A DNA stretch of 64,000 bases from Rhizobium sp. ACO-34A (lineage in GTDB: Bacteria > Pseudomonadota > Alphaproteobacteria > Rhizobiales > Rhizobiaceae). The stretch is taken from the NCBI GenBank assembly GCA_002600635.1, contig CP021371.1, positions 3,351,001-3,415,000 of the forward strand, written 5' to 3'. Below are positions 46,412 to 55,777 of this stretch, one piece after another. The notes under the pieces are model-generated. The model had not been told where the DNA came from, searched no databases, and saw only the letters and a list, made by a program, of their open reading frames with translations. A program made the translations under genes and the position numbers. How positions within the stretch are numbered: the stretch's first letter is position 1; every line of letters begins with the position of its first letter.

Positions 46412-47452
46412 ATGAGTGAAGCCGACCGTCTCATTTCATCGGAAAAGCGTGGCGAGGATATCGACACCGCGCTGCGTCCGCAGTCGCTCGATGAATTCAC
46501 CGGACAGGCCGAAGCACGCGCCAACCTGAAGATCTTCATCGAGGCCGCCAAGAACCGCGGCGAAGCGCTCGACCACGTATTGTTTGTCGGCCCACCCGGC
46601 CTCGGCAAGACAACCCTTGCCCAGATCATGGCAAAGGAACTCGGCGTCAACTTCCGCTCGACCTCCGGCCCCGTCATCGCCAAGGCCGGCGACCTTGCCG
46701 CCCTGCTGACCAATCTCGAAGAGCGCGACGTCCTCTTCATCGACGAAATTCACCGGCTGAACCCGGCGGTGGAGGAAATCCTCTATCCGGCCATGGAGGA
46801 TTTCCAACTCGACCTCATCATCGGGGAAGGCCCCGCCGCCCGCTCGGTCAAGATCGACCTGTCGAAGTTCACCCTCGTCGCCGCGACCACCCGTCTCGGC
46901 CTGCTGACGACACCGCTGCGCGACCGTTTCGGCATTCCGGTCCGTCTCTCCTTTTATACCGTCGAGGAACTGGAAGGCATCGTGCGCCGCGGCGCTCGCC
47001 TGATGGGCCTCGGCATGACCGACGAAGGCGCCCGCGAAATCGCGAGGCGTGCCCGCGGCACACCCCGCATCGCCGGTCGCCTGCTGCGCCGCGTGCGTGA
47101 CTTCGCCGAAGTGGCCCGCGCGGAAGCGGTCACCCGCGAGATCGCCGACGAGGCGCTGACCCGCCTGCTCGTCGACAATATGGGCCTCGACCAGCTCGAC
47201 AAACGCTACCTGAACATGATCGCCATGAACTTCGGCGGCGGCCCGGTCGGCATCGAGACCATCGCCGCCGGACTTTCCGAACCCCGCGATGCGATCGAGG
47301 ATATCATCGAGCCCTACATGATCCAGCAGGGCTTCATCCAGCGCACACCGCGCGGCCGCGTCCTGACGGCCATCGCCTGGAAACATCTCGGACTGCAGCC
47401 GCCGAAGGATCTGGAGGCCGCGCAGTTCCGCTTGACCCTCGAGGAGGATTGA
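46412..47452 (+). CDS. ruvB: Holliday junction ATP-dependent helicase RuvB
   Basis: AAA+ motor for branch migration. Walker [10 protein letters not shown], Walker [10 protein letters not shown], sensor 1 AATTRLG, arginine finger in PLRDRFG and the winged-helix end ([15 protein letters not shown]). Length of 346. It is 93 bp downstream of ruvA and immediately followed, without any gap, by a metallophosphoesterase gene. Confidence 0.98.
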   Translation: MSEADRLISSEKRGEDIDTALRPQSLDEFTGQAEARANLKIFIEAAKNRGEALDHVLFVGPPGLGKTTLAQIMAKELGVNFRSTSGPVIAKAGDLAALLTNLEERDVLFIDEIHRLNPAVEEILYPAMEDFQLDLIIGEGPAARSVKIDLSKFTLVAATTRLGLLTTPLRDRFGIPVRLSFYTVEELEGIVRRGARLMGLGMTDEGAREIARRARGTPRIAGRLLRRVRDFAEVARAEAVTREIADEALTRLLVDNMGLDQLDKRYLNMIAMNFGGGPVGIETIAAGLSEPRDAIEDIIEPYMIQQGFIQRTPRGRVLTAIAWKHLGLQPPKDLEAAQFRLTLEED

Positions 47453-48376
47453 ATGATCGCGCGGCGCGGGTTCCTCAAGCTTCTCGGCGGCCTCCTGATG
47501 GCAGGCTTCGGAACCAGCGCCTACGCGGTCGGCATCGAGCCCTTCGCCCGACCCCGCGTCACGCGATATGCCCTCACCCCTCGCGACTGGCCGCAGGATC
47601 TCAACCTGAAGATCGTCGCACTCGCGGATTTCCACGCCTGCGAACCATGGATGCCGGCCGAACGCATCGCCGCGATCTGCGATCAGGCGAACGCCCTTGA
47701 GGGCGACATCGTCCTCCTGCTCGGCGACTACATGACCAGCATGTGGTTCAACAGCGGCTACGTCGAACCGGCCAGATGGGCGAAAGCCCTGTCACGGCTC
47801 AAGGCGCCGCTTGGCGTCCATGCCATCCTCGGCAATCACGACTGGCTGAACGATCCGGTAGCGCTTGCCGCCGGTCACGGCCCGACGCTTGCGCACAAGG
47901 CGCTCGGTGATGTCGGCATCCCGGTCTACGACAATCTCGCCGTCCGGATGGAAAAGGACGGCCGCCCTTTCTGGCTCGCCGGCCTCGCCGATCAGCTCCA
48001 GCCCGGTAATCCGGCGCCCGACGGCTCCGGCATCATCCCGGGGCTCGATGACCTTCCGGCAACGCTCGCACAGATAAAGGGCGATGAACCCGCGATCCTC
48101 ATGGCCCACGAGCCGGATATTTTCGTCGAGGTTCCCGGACGGATTGCGCTGACGCTCTCGGGACATACCCATGGCGGTCAGCTCAGGCTCTTCGGCTACT
48201 CGCCGCTGGTGCCCTCGCGCTTCGGCAACCGCTATGCCTATGGCCACATCGTCGAGGATGACCGCCATCTCATCGTTTCCGCCGGTTTCGGTCTCTCAAA
48301 CCTGCCGATCCGGCTGGGCGCGCCGCCTGAAATCGTCGTGGTCGAACTCGGCGGAGCAGGCCCGCCGGCGGCATGA
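47453..48376 (+). CDS. Calcineurin-like metallophosphoesterase, exported
   Basis: A 307-residue YkuE/YaeI-type phosphoesterase. The N-terminus (MIARRGFLKLLGGLLMAG) has a twin-Arg-like signal or membrane anchor. Metal-binding motifs: LADFHA (in place of the usual DxH, here D-F-H), LLGDYM, ILGNHDW, MAHEPD and SGHTHGGQ. Related enzymes remove phosphate from lipids such as UDP-diacylglucosamine or act on undecaprenyl compounds; the substrate here is not known. ATG begins directly after the ruvB stop. Confidence 0.9.
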   Translation: MIARRGFLKLLGGLLMAGFGTSAYAVGIEPFARPRVTRYALTPRDWPQDLNLKIVALADFHACEPWMPAERIAAICDQANALEGDIVLLLGDYMTSMWFNSGYVEPARWAKALSRLKAPLGVHAILGNHDWLNDPVALAAGHGPTLAHKALGDVGIPVYDNLAVRMEKDGRPFWLAGLADQLQPGNPAPDGSGIIPGLDDLPATLAQIKGDEPAILMAHEPDIFVEVPGRIALTLSGHTHGGQLRLFGYSPLVPSRFGNRYAYGHIVEDDRHLIVSAGFGLSNLPIRLGAPPEIVVVELGGAGPPAA

Positions 48377-48407
48377 TGATGAAACCTCGGGGCAAGGAAG
48401 TGGCACC

Positions 48408-48974
48408 ATGACGGATCCTGTCGACCCATGCCGCGTATTTCGAAAACTCGCACGCAACAATGCACTGGCCAATCTCAGGCTGCATGATGCGGTGGCGCGT
48501 CTTCAACCCGGAGAATTCGAGGCGGAACGCATCAGCTTCTTCCCCTCCATTCGGGCCACGCTCAACCACATCCTCGTGGTGGACTGGTTTTATGTCGACG
48601 CGCTGGAAGGCGGAACGCTCGGACCGAAGGCATGGGAAGACGAAATACCCTTTCCCGAACGACAGGCGCTCTTATTAGCACAAGCCGATGTCGACCACCG
48701 GTTGCTCGCATTCTGTGACGGCCTGGGGCCGGAAGACCTCGCACGAACGGTCGATGTTCACCGTGGCACGCGCATCCAGCAGGACCGCTGCGACGACATC
48801 CTGAGCCATCTCTTCCAGCACCAGACCCACCATCGCGGACAGGTGCATGCCATGCTCGCCGGCACCAGCATCAGGCCTCCGCAACTGGATGAGTTCATCG
48901 TGGGAGACGATGCACAGGCGCGGAAAAACGAGATGAATGCGCTCGAATGGAACGAAAACGATCTGATGCGATGA
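48408..48974 (+). CDS. DinB-family protein
   Basis: A 188-residue four-helix-bundle protein of the DinB/YfiT group. The three metal-binding histidines appear as TLNHILVVDWFY and HQTHHRGQVHAML. The group includes thiol-dependent transferases, but most members are uncharacterised. ATG 48408 has AAGGAAG ahead; the longer open frame upstream overlaps the phosphoesterase gene and is not used. It may be the last gene of the ruv transcript. Confidence 0.88.
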   Translation: MTDPVDPCRVFRKLARNNALANLRLHDAVARLQPGEFEAERISFFPSIRATLNHILVVDWFYVDALEGGTLGPKAWEDEIPFPERQALLLAQADVDHRLLAFCDGLGPEDLARTVDVHRGTRIQQDRCDDILSHLFQHQTHHRGQVHAMLAGTSIRPPQLDEFIVGDDAQARKNEMNALEWNENDLMR

Positions 48975-49169
48975 AGAGGTAATACAAAGCCCTCCCGGGC
49001 CGGCGTTCGGGCTTGTTTTTCAAGGACAAAACGACGTGCAGGAAGAGTAGGAACAGATGAGCAGCATACTCAATTAGCTGTTTTCATTAAAAATTATTAA
49101 TTATAATATTCATATTGCATTCACATCTCGGGGTCTAGCTTCAGGTCATAGACAACGAGGAACACACCA

Positions 49170-49502
49170 ATGAAAAAAGCATTTCTGATTGCAATTGCCG
49201 GCCTCATGATCGCAGCCCCCATGGCTCAGGCCCAGCAGTATCGCCCGGACGATCGCCGTCCGCCCCAGCATCATCAGGTCAAGCCGCAGAAGCCTGCTCC
49301 GCACAAGGCAGCACCCAAGCCCTACTACTGGAAGAAGGGCCAGAGCATGCGTGACTGGCGCCGCCACAACGAGATCAACGACTACCGCCGTTATGGTCTG
49401 CGCAAGCCGGGCCGCGACCAGCGCTGGATCCGGGTCGACAATCAGTACCTGCTGATCGGCATCACCTCCGGCCTGATCGCCGGCATCGCTACGGCTCGTT
49501 AA
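49170..49502 (+). CDS. RcnB-family small periplasmic protein
   Basis: A 110-residue secreted protein with signal peptide (MKKAFLIAIAGLMIAAPMAQA), a basic proline/histidine-rich middle (QYRPDDRRPPQHHQVKPQKP), and the RcnB-type domain (YYWKKGQSMRDWRRHNEINDYRRYGL then WIRVDNQYLLIGITSGLIAGI). RcnB in E. coli tunes nickel/cobalt efflux; the rhizobial members have no proven metal role. The upstream 195 bp are AT-rich and hold only promoter-like sequence. A terminator follows. Confidence 0.87.
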   Translation: MKKAFLIAIAGLMIAAPMAQAQQYRPDDRRPPQHHQVKPQKPAPHKAAPKPYYWKKGQSMRDWRRHNEINDYRRYGLRKPGRDQRWIRVDNQYLLIGITSGLIAGIATAR

Positions 49503-49526
49503 GAGGCCAAGGCGTTACCAATCGGG

Positions 49527-49555
49527 CCGCAGGCGCAAACACGTCTGCGGCTTTG
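49527..49555 (+). terminator. Rho-independent terminator after the RcnB-like gene
   Basis: GCCGCAG (49527-49533) pairs with CTGCGGC (49546-49552), followed by TTTG. Confidence 0.75.
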
Positions 49556-49605
49556 TTCATTTCAAGGGCGGAATATGTATTGCGACCCTCAGCTGACGAG
49601 GGATT

Positions 49606-50496
49606 TCAATAACTGCCGGCCAGTAAGTGAACCGTGTTCTCGAACAGAGGCCACCCGCCCGGCTTCCAGCCAAGCGCCGTGATCTTCTCGACCGGCATTG
49701 TCCTGACGGCCACCTTGTCCGCGGGCGCGGGCGCGGGCAAGAGCCGCGGACATTGGGTAACCGACTGGAAGATATCGAGAATATCGCGGGAATCCACCAC
49801 GACATCGGAAACATTGAAGAACTGGCCGCTGACCTTCGCCGCCTCGGTGGACAGCATCAGTCGAACCGCCTGTCCCACGTCACGGCCATGGACCTCCGAG
49901 CCGGCCCGTTCCGGCACCTCCCGCCCCGCGAGATAATCCGCGAAAAGCGCATCCCACTTGTTCGGCCGGGCTTCGCCATAAACGCCCGTCACCCTCAGGC
50001 TCGAGGTCACAAAACCGGGCGCGGCAAGATCGGCCAGCACTCGCTCGGCCAGAAGCTTCACCTCGCCATAGAGACTGCTCGGCTGCAGAAACTGCTCCTC
50101 GGCCAGCGCAGTTTCGGCTGCAAGCCCGTCATAGACAGCCCGGCTGGAAAGGAAGACCACGCGCCGGACACCAGCCTGCCTCGCCGTCTCGAACAGACGG
50201 ATGGAGCCATCGAGATTGAGCCGGCGAAACCGGTCGGGATCACCGCCCTCCCCGCCCCGATACTTGCCGGGCAGATGGTCGAAGGCCGCATGAATGAAGA
50301 AATAGGCATCGTCGAAAGCATGGGCCTGGTCTTCCTGCGGATCGAGCGACAGCGGACGAAATTCGACAGACCGCGAAAACAGCCCTTCCGCCGGCGGATG
50401 ACGCGCGCCGATGACGACCGAATAGCCTGAGGCAAGCAGGTCTTCGACGATATAGCGCCCGACCAGCCCCGTTCCGCCGGATACCAGAACTTTCAT
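49606..50496 (-). CDS. sqdC: SqdC-like NAD(P)-dependent epimerase/reductase
   Basis: A 296-residue extended short-chain dehydrogenase/epimerase. MKVLVSGGTGLVGRYIVEDLL opens the Rossmann fold and SSLYGEVK supplies the Tyr-x-x-x-Lys catalytic pair. It is the third gene of an operon whose first two genes match sqdB and a family-8 glycosyltransferase, the order known as sqdBDC in Sinorhizobium, where it is needed for the sulfolipid sulfoquinovosyl diacylglycerol. ATG 50496 overlaps the sqdD stop by ATGA. The exact reaction of SqdC is still uncertain. Confidence 0.84.
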   Translation of the reverse strand: MKVLVSGGTGLVGRYIVEDLLASGYSVVIGARHPPAEGLFSRSVEFRPLSLDPQEDQAHAFDDAYFFIHAAFDHLPGKYRGGEGGDPDRFRRLNLDGSIRLFETARQAGVRRVVFLSSRAVYDGLAAETALAEEQFLQPSSLYGEVKLLAERVLADLAAPGFVTSSLRVTGVYGEARPNKWDALFADYLAGREVPERAGSEVHGRDVGQAVRLMLSTEAAKVSGQFFNVSDVVVDSRDILDIFQSVTQCPRLLPAPAPADKVAVRTMPVEKITALGWKPGGWPLFENTVHLLAGSY

Positions 50497-51362
50497 GCAG
50501 CCGCCTGCTCGGGCCTCGATAGCGAGGCGATTTCCGGGATGCCGTGCCCCGTGTAATAAGCGTGCCAGAGATCGATCAGCGGCTTCAGTGCCCCCGCCTT
50601 GGGATGATCCTTCTCCCACGGCTTTTCATACTGGTAGTGCAGAATGCCGATCTGACGCCAGTCCCAGAGGTCCGGCAGGTTGAACCACACATATTGCAGC
50701 ATGTTCATGAACACCGGCAGGCCATGCCAGTCCGGAAAATAACTCTCCAGAAAGGTCTGGTCCGTGCGCCGCCAGAAGACATCCGGCTGATCCAGATTGC
50801 GCAGCATGTCCTCGAAGGTGGCAAGCGAGGGGCGCGCGACGAACACCCCGGAATTCAGCCGATGAAAATCGGCAAGGCTTTCATAGACATTCGGCGCGGC
50901 GGAAAATTCCGGATAGTCGAACAGCCGATCGACATTGCGCAGAACAATCGCGTCCGCATCGATGAAGATGCAGGTCTCGTAGTCGATGAGTTGCCAGAGC
51001 CGGAGCTTGCAGAAATTGTCGAGCGGCGAGTGAAAGGCCGGCTTGCGCCCCTTGGTGAAAGGTGCATTGGCATGCAGGTTGCCGCGCGCATGCCGCTGGT
51101 TGAAGCCATCGGACAATGGCAGGTGCTCGACCACGACCATCCGGCAGCCGAGCCGGTCGAGCGCCAGAAGCGCATCCGCCTCCACACCGCCGGTGAAGAG
51201 CACGACGACATCGGCGGAACTGCCGGTCAGGCGGATGGAACGCGCAAGTGCGGTCGCGCCCATCGCGTAGTCGCGATTGGTCACCAGCGTGACATAGGCT
51301 TCACGAGAACCGGCCGTCGTGGCCGGCCGTATGCCCTTCAGCAGTTCAGCCCCCATCATCAT
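50493..51362 (-). CDS. sqdD: SqdD-like glycosyltransferase (family 8, glycogenin-like)
   Basis: Likely transfers sulfoquinovose from UDP-sulfoquinovose to diacylglycerol. Glycogenin-type fold with YVTLVTNRDYAMGATALARS, the metal-binding FIDADAIVLRNVD (D-x-D) and RLNSGVFVARPS. Length of 289. It overlaps both neighbours by 4 bp, so sqdB, sqdD and sqdC are translationally coupled. No membrane segment is evident; it probably acts at the inner face of the inner membrane. Function is inferred from operon order. Confidence 0.87.
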   Translation of the reverse strand: MMMGAELLKGIRPATTAGSREAYVTLVTNRDYAMGATALARSIRLTGSSADVVVLFTGGVEADALLALDRLGCRMVVVEHLPLSDGFNQRHARGNLHANAPFTKGRKPAFHSPLDNFCKLRLWQLIDYETCIFIDADAIVLRNVDRLFDYPEFSAAPNVYESLADFHRLNSGVFVARPSLATFEDMLRNLDQPDVFWRRTDQTFLESYFPDWHGLPVFMNMLQYVWFNLPDLWDWRQIGILHYQYEKPWEKDHPKAGALKPLIDLWHAYYTGHGIPEIASLSRPEQAAA

Positions 51363-52579
51363 GACACCGATTTCAGCTTCTTGCCCTCCGGATCACGATT
51401 GATCGTCCGCGCGATATCCTTGGTCCAGGCGGAAACCGCCGGCACGCGGGACCGGTCGACGCGGTAGGCGAATTTCTTCGCGACATCGACGATTTCCTCC
51501 AGCAACCCACCCTTGAGCGTTATCGGCTCCAGACCGAGACCGAGGAACTTCTCGTTCTTCACGATGAGGTCGTTTTCCGCCGCTTCCTTGCGCGGATTGG
51601 GCAGCCACGCGATATCGGCGCCCGAAAGCTTGGCGATCATCTCCGCGAGATCCCGCACCCGGTGCGTTTCCGTCATCTGGTTGAAGATCTCGACCCGTGA
51701 CCCGCGCGCCGGCGGATTGTTCAGCGCAATCTCGATGCAGCGAACCGAATCCTGGATATGGATGAAGGCGCGGGTCTGGCCGCCGGTGCCATGCACCGTC
51801 AGCGGGTAGCCGATTGCTGCCTGGATCAGGAAGCGGTTCAAGACCGTGCCGTAGTCGCCGTCATAGTCGAAGCGGTTGACGAGTTGCGGATGACGGCGGG
51901 TCTGTTCCGTATGGGTGCCCCAGACGATGCCCTGATGCAGGTCGGTGATCCTCAGACCATCGTTCTTCGCGTAAAACTGGAAAAGCAGCTGATCGAGGCA
52001 CTTCGTCATGTGATAGATCGAGCCCGGATTGGCCGGATAGAGGATCTCCTGCGAAACTGTCTCGCCTTCGGTCGTTTCGATCCCGACCGGCAGATAGCCT
52101 TCGGGAATGGCCGCGCCAACGGTCGAATACCCATAGACGCCCATTGTGCCGAGATGGACCAGATGCGCGTCGAGCCCGATTTCCACCAGAGCATTGAGCA
52201 GATTGTGGGTCGCCGAAACGTTGTTGTTGACCGTGTAGTTCTTGTGCCGGTCGCTCTTCATCGAATAGGGAGCGGCGCGCTGTTCGGCGAAATGGATGAT
52301 CGCATCGGGCCGCTCTTCGGCCAGCCACTTCTTCAGAAGCTCATAGTCCTTGGCGAGGTCGATGAGGTTGAAATGGATCCGCCGGCCGGTTTCCGCATGC
52401 CAGATACGGGTGCGTTCCTGAATGGAATCCATCGGCGTCAGGGACTGAACACCGAGTTCGGTATCGATCCATCGGCGAGACAGGTTATCGAGGATATGAA
52501 CGTCGTGGCCGGCATCGGAAAGGTGCAATGAAGTAGGCCAACCAACGAAACCATCCCCGCCCATGACTGCAATCTTCAT
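51359..52579 (-). CDS. sqdB: UDP-sulfoquinovose synthase
   Basis: Makes UDP-sulfoquinovose from UDP-glucose and sulfite, the head-group donor for sulfolipid. Extended SDR with NAD-binding MGGDGFVGWPTSLHL, catalytic TMGVYGYST (Thr) and YHMTKCLDQ (Tyr-x-x-x-Lys), and the SqdB-typical HFAEQRAAPYSM stretch. Length of 406 is standard. It is the first gene of the sqdBDC operon and is divergent from ybgC. In rhizobia sulfolipid matters under phosphate limitation; no clear PhoB box was recognised upstream. Confidence 0.95.
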   Translation of the reverse strand: MKIAVMGGDGFVGWPTSLHLSDAGHDVHILDNLSRRWIDTELGVQSLTPMDSIQERTRIWHAETGRRIHFNLIDLAKDYELLKKWLAEERPDAIIHFAEQRAAPYSMKSDRHKNYTVNNNVSATHNLLNALVEIGLDAHLVHLGTMGVYGYSTVGAAIPEGYLPVGIETTEGETVSQEILYPANPGSIYHMTKCLDQLLFQFYAKNDGLRITDLHQGIVWGTHTEQTRRHPQLVNRFDYDGDYGTVLNRFLIQAAIGYPLTVHGTGGQTRAFIHIQDSVRCIEIALNNPPARGSRVEIFNQMTETHRVRDLAEMIAKLSGADIAWLPNPRKEAAENDLIVKNEKFLGLGLEPITLKGGLLEEIVDVAKKFAYRVDRSRVPAVSAWTKDIARTINRDPEGKKLKSVS

Positions 52580-52700
52580 AAGATGCTCTCCTTTGCCGAT
52601 GAGGTATCAAACCTGATAATGCCGATTTATGACAGAACTACAATCGCCGCAGAAAAGCCCTCCCGGCGCGGCATTCAGGCATTTCCCGAATAAGGACAAC

Positions 52701-53144
52701 ATGATGACGAATATGGATTTTTCCCTTTCCGGACACCTGGTGGAACACGGACACCGGCTCGTTCAGCGCGTCTATTACGAGGACACCGATTTTTCCGGTC
52801 TGGTCTATCACGCCCGTTACCTGCACTTCCTCGAGCGGGGTCGCACCGACTATCTTCGCTGCCTCGGTGTCGAGCAGAGCGCGCTGATCGGGATCGACGA
52901 GGAAGGCCTCGTTTTCGTCGTTCATCGCATGGAAATCGACTTCAAGTCGCCGGCCCGCATGGATGACATACTGGAAATCAGGACGACCACCACCAAGGCC
53001 GGCGGCGCCAAGATGGTGCTGGAACAGGAAATCCGGCGTGGCGATGACCTTCTGATCGCCGCAAAGGTTGTCATCGCCGTCGTCAACCGTCGAGGACGCC
53101 CCCGCCGGCTGCCGGAGGATCTCGCCGCGCAGTTCCTCGCCTGA
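52701..53144 (+). CDS. ybgC: Acyl-CoA thioesterase YbgC of the Tol-Pal cluster
   Basis: Hot-dog-fold thioesterase of 147 residues. The catalytic Asp lies in VYYEDTDFSGLVYHARYLHFLERGR, the family signature. It is the usual first gene of the tol-pal cluster and associates with phospholipid metabolism in E. coli. ATG 52701 with AAGGA ahead is preferred to the open frame starting at 52629. Confidence 0.93.
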   Translation: MMTNMDFSLSGHLVEHGHRLVQRVYYEDTDFSGLVYHARYLHFLERGRTDYLRCLGVEQSALIGIDEEGLVFVVHRMEIDFKSPARMDDILEIRTTTTKAGGAKMVLEQEIRRGDDLLIAAKVVIAVVNRRGRPRRLPEDLAAQFLA

Positions 53145-53230
53145 TTCGCAGTATCCCCTGGCAAGAGAACAAAAATGCTTCGAAGGCAATCCGTCACCGC
53201 TGACATGCGGCGGTGATAACGGTCCTTTAA

Positions 53231-53258
53231 CCATAATGATGTCTTACTAACATTATGG
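53231..53258. promoter_or_regulatory. Inverted repeat upstream of tolQ
   Basis: CCATAATG (53231-53238) and CATTATGG (53251-53258) form a perfect 8-bp inverted repeat with 12 bp between. It lies about 170 bp ahead of tolQ in the ybgC-tolQ gap, where an internal promoter may lie. Confidence 0.5.
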
Positions 53259-53384
53259 GAAATTGTGCGCCGCACGCCTTCCTTTGACCAAATTTCGAGG
53301 CAAGAAGGCAATCTGGGAGCTTGAAGCGGGATTAGGGCGTTCGGCGAAGGCTACCGCAAATTTCCGGTAACAGAGCTTTTTCAC

Positions 53385-53405
53385 CGCCCGGTCATGCGCC
53401 GGGCG
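53385..53405 (+). promoter_or_regulatory. GC-rich hairpin in the tolQ leader
   Basis: CGCCCGG (53385-53391) pairs with CCGGGCG (53399-53405), followed by TTTGGATTT, 25 bp ahead of the tolQ ATG. It resembles a weak terminator/attenuator or a translation-modulating structure. Confidence 0.5.
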
Positions 53406-53430
53406 TTTGGATTTCGGGGATTACAAAGCG

Positions 53431-54150
53431 ATGGAAGAAGTTGGATTGGCAGCAGCGACCCATGACGTGAGCCTCTGGGCCCTGTTCATGCAGGCCGGCT
53501 TCGTGGTGAAGCTCGTAATGCTGGGACTGCTCGCAGCCTCGGTATGGACCTGGGCGATCGTCATCGACAAGTTCATGAGCTACTCGCGGGCCCGCCGGCA
53601 GTTCGACCAGTTCGAACAGGTGTTCTGGTCCGGCCAGTCGCTAGAGGAACTCTACCGGACGCTGGCCGAGCGCAGCAATACCGGCCTTGCCGCGATGTTC
53701 GTGGCGGCCATGCGCGAATGGAAGAAGAGCTTCGAACGCGGCGCACGGTCGCCGATCGGTCTTCAGATGCGTATCGACCGTGCCATGGACGTGACGCTGG
53801 CGCGTGAGTCGGAAACGCTCGAAGCCCGGCTCGCATCGCTGGCCACCATCGGTTCGGCCGCCCCGTTCGTCGGTCTGTTCGGTACGGTTGTCGGTATCAT
53901 GACCTCGTTCCAGGCGATTGCCGGTTCGAAGTCGACCAACCTCGCCGTCGTCGCCCCCGGTATCGCGGAAGCACTTCTGGCAACGGCAATCGGCCTCGTC
54001 GCCGCTATTCCCGCCGTTATCGCCTACAACAAGTTCTCCGGCGAAGCCGGCAAGCTGACCGCCCGCATGGAAGGCTTTGCCGACGAGTTCTCCGCCATTC
54101 TTTCGCGCCAGATCGACGAGAAACTGCAGCCCCGTCAGGCGGCGCAGTAA
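53431..54150 (+). CDS. tolQ: Tol-Pal system proton-channel protein TolQ
   Basis: Inner-membrane motor subunit using the proton gradient to drive TolA. Three transmembrane helices: about residues 25-45, 130-155 (ATIGSAAPFVGLFGTVVGIMTSF) and 165-190. The conserved ExbB/TolQ GLFGTVVGI motif is present. Length of 239. ATG 53431 is chosen; an in-frame TTG lies eight codons upstream in the hairpin region. It is followed 26 bp later by tolR. Confidence 0.96.
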   Translation: MEEVGLAAATHDVSLWALFMQAGFVVKLVMLGLLAASVWTWAIVIDKFMSYSRARRQFDQFEQVFWSGQSLEELYRTLAERSNTGLAAMFVAAMREWKKSFERGARSPIGLQMRIDRAMDVTLARESETLEARLASLATIGSAAPFVGLFGTVVGIMTSFQAIAGSKSTNLAVVAPGIAEALLATAIGLVAAIPAVIAYNKFSGEAGKLTARMEGFADEFSAILSRQIDEKLQPRQAAQ

Positions 54151-54176
54151 TCCGTCCGACTTAGGAGACGCAAGCA

Positions 54177-54629
54177 ATGGGTATGTCTGTTGGATCGAGC
54201 GGTGGCGGCGGCGGACGTCGTGGCAGGCGCGGCGGCCGCAAGGCACCAATGAGCGAGATCAACGTGACGCCGCTCGTCGACGTCATGCTCGTGCTGCTCA
54301 TCATCTTCATGGTCGCCGCCCCGATGATGACCGTGGGCGTGCCACTGGATCTGCCCAAGACAGGCGCCAAGGCTCTCAATTCCGAAACGCAGCCCATCAC
54401 GGTTTCGATCAAGGCCGATGGCTCGGTATTCCTGCAGGAATCCCCGATCGCAACGGATGAGATTGCAGCCAAGCTCGCCGCCATTGCCACCACCGGCTAC
54501 ACCGAACGCATCTTTGTACGTGGCGATGGCGCGGCTCCTTACGGCGTTATCGCCGACGTGATGGCACGTATGCAGACCGCAGGCTACACGAATATCGGCC
54601 TGGTGACTGAGCAGAAAACGGATAACTGA
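54177..54629 (+). CDS. tolR: Tol-Pal system protein TolR
   Basis: Partner of TolQ in the motor, a single-span ExbD-family protein. A glycine/arginine-rich cytoplasmic start (SSGGGGGRRGRRGGRKAP) is followed by EINVTPLVDVMLVLLIIFMV, which carries the proton-binding Asp in the helix, and a periplasmic domain of about 95 residues. Length of 150. It is 10 bp upstream of tolA. Confidence 0.96.
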   Translation: MGMSVGSSGGGGGRRGRRGGRKAPMSEINVTPLVDVMLVLLIIFMVAAPMMTVGVPLDLPKTGAKALNSETQPITVSIKADGSVFLQESPIATDEIAAKLAAIATTGYTERIFVRGDGAAPYGVIADVMARMQTAGYTNIGLVTEQKTDN

Positions 54630-54639
54630 TCGTATCGCG

Positions 54640-55755
54640 ATGAAAGGCAGTCTCGGGACATCGGCTGTATTGCACGTTCTGGCGCTCACCTGGGCACTGG
54701 TGTCGATTGGCGCGCCCGAAAAATTCGAGGTTTCAAACGTCGAAGCACTGCCGGTCGATCTCGTCCCTATCGAGGAACTGACGCAGATCCAGCAGGGCGA
54801 CCAGAAGGCTCCGAAGGCGGAAAAGGCAGCTCCCGTTCCCACCAAGCGTCCGGCCCCTGTCGAAAACGCCGAAAACCTTGGTGACAACAAGATCGACCTG
54901 AAGTCGGTTCCGACCCCGAACGCGAAGCCGAACGCCACCGAGTCTTCCGCAGCGCCGGAGAAGGTCGAGAAGGTCCAGCCGAAGCAGGACAACGAGACCA
55001 ACGACATCAAGGACATCATCAAGGAAGACACGGTCGCCGAGCCGCAGAAGGAAGTGGCCAAGGCCGAACCGCCAAAGCCGCAGGTAACGCAGCCGCCGGC
55101 TCCCGAAAAGCCGCCGGAACCCACCCCCCAGCAGCCTGACGAAACGGCAGAGATCCCGCTGCCGGAAAAGGCGCCTGTTCCGTCCGTCCGTCCGAAGCCC
55201 GAAACGCCGAAGCCACCGGAGCCGAAGGCTGCGGAAGCCAAGCCGACCGAGAGCCAGACGCCGAAGACGCCCGACAAGAAGAAGGACACCAAGACCCAGG
55301 AAGCGGCGAAGTCGAAATCCACCAAGGAAAGCGATTTCAACGCCGACGATGTCGCGGCCCTCCTCAACAAGAACGACCCGACTGCCGGCGGCGCCAAGTC
55401 CTCGCAGGACAAGGCCGCATTCGGTGGCAAGAAGACGACCGGCGGCACGAAGCTGAGCCAGACCGAAATGGATGCGCTGAAGGGTGTCATCCAGAACAAC
55501 TGGTCCTTCATCCCCGGACTGGCCGGCATGGAAGGCATGATCATTACCGTCCGCTTCCGGTTGGATGAATCCGGCAATCTGGTCGGCGATCCGGAAGTGA
55601 GCGCCAAGGGCGGCGAGACATCGACGCAGCAAGTCATGATGGGTAGCGCAAGACGCGCAGTTCTGCGCTCCGCTCCCTTCACCAATCTTCCACGTGACAA
55701 ATATGACGCCTGGTCGGAGGTCATCGTGAACTTCGACCCCAGCGAAATGATGTAA
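54640..55755 (+). CDS. tolA: Tol-Pal system periplasm-spanning protein TolA
   Basis: Links the TolQR motor to TolB/Pal. An N-terminal anchor helix with conserved Ser-His placement (GTSAVLHVLALTWALVSIG) is followed by a long low-complexity Lys/Pro/Glu-rich domain (about residues 45-245) that spans the periplasm. The C-terminal TonB-like domain of about 95 residues begins near LSQTEMDALKGVIQNNW. Length of 371. The sequence is poorly conserved apart from these features; position in tolQRAB fixes its identity. Confidence 0.94.
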   Translation: MKGSLGTSAVLHVLALTWALVSIGAPEKFEVSNVEALPVDLVPIEELTQIQQGDQKAPKAEKAAPVPTKRPAPVENAENLGDNKIDLKSVPTPNAKPNATESSAAPEKVEKVQPKQDNETNDIKDIIKEDTVAEPQKEVAKAEPPKPQVTQPPAPEKPPEPTPQQPDETAEIPLPEKAPVPSVRPKPETPKPPEPKAAEAKPTESQTPKTPDKKKDTKTQEAAKSKSTKESDFNADDVAALLNKNDPTAGGAKSSQDKAAFGGKKTTGGTKLSQTEMDALKGVIQNNWSFIPGLAGMEGMIITVRFRLDESGNLVGDPEVSAKGGETSTQQVMMGSARRAVLRSAPFTNLPRDKYDAWSEVIVNFDPSEMM

Positions 55756-55777
55756 AAGCTAAAAAGGCTTGGAACTC

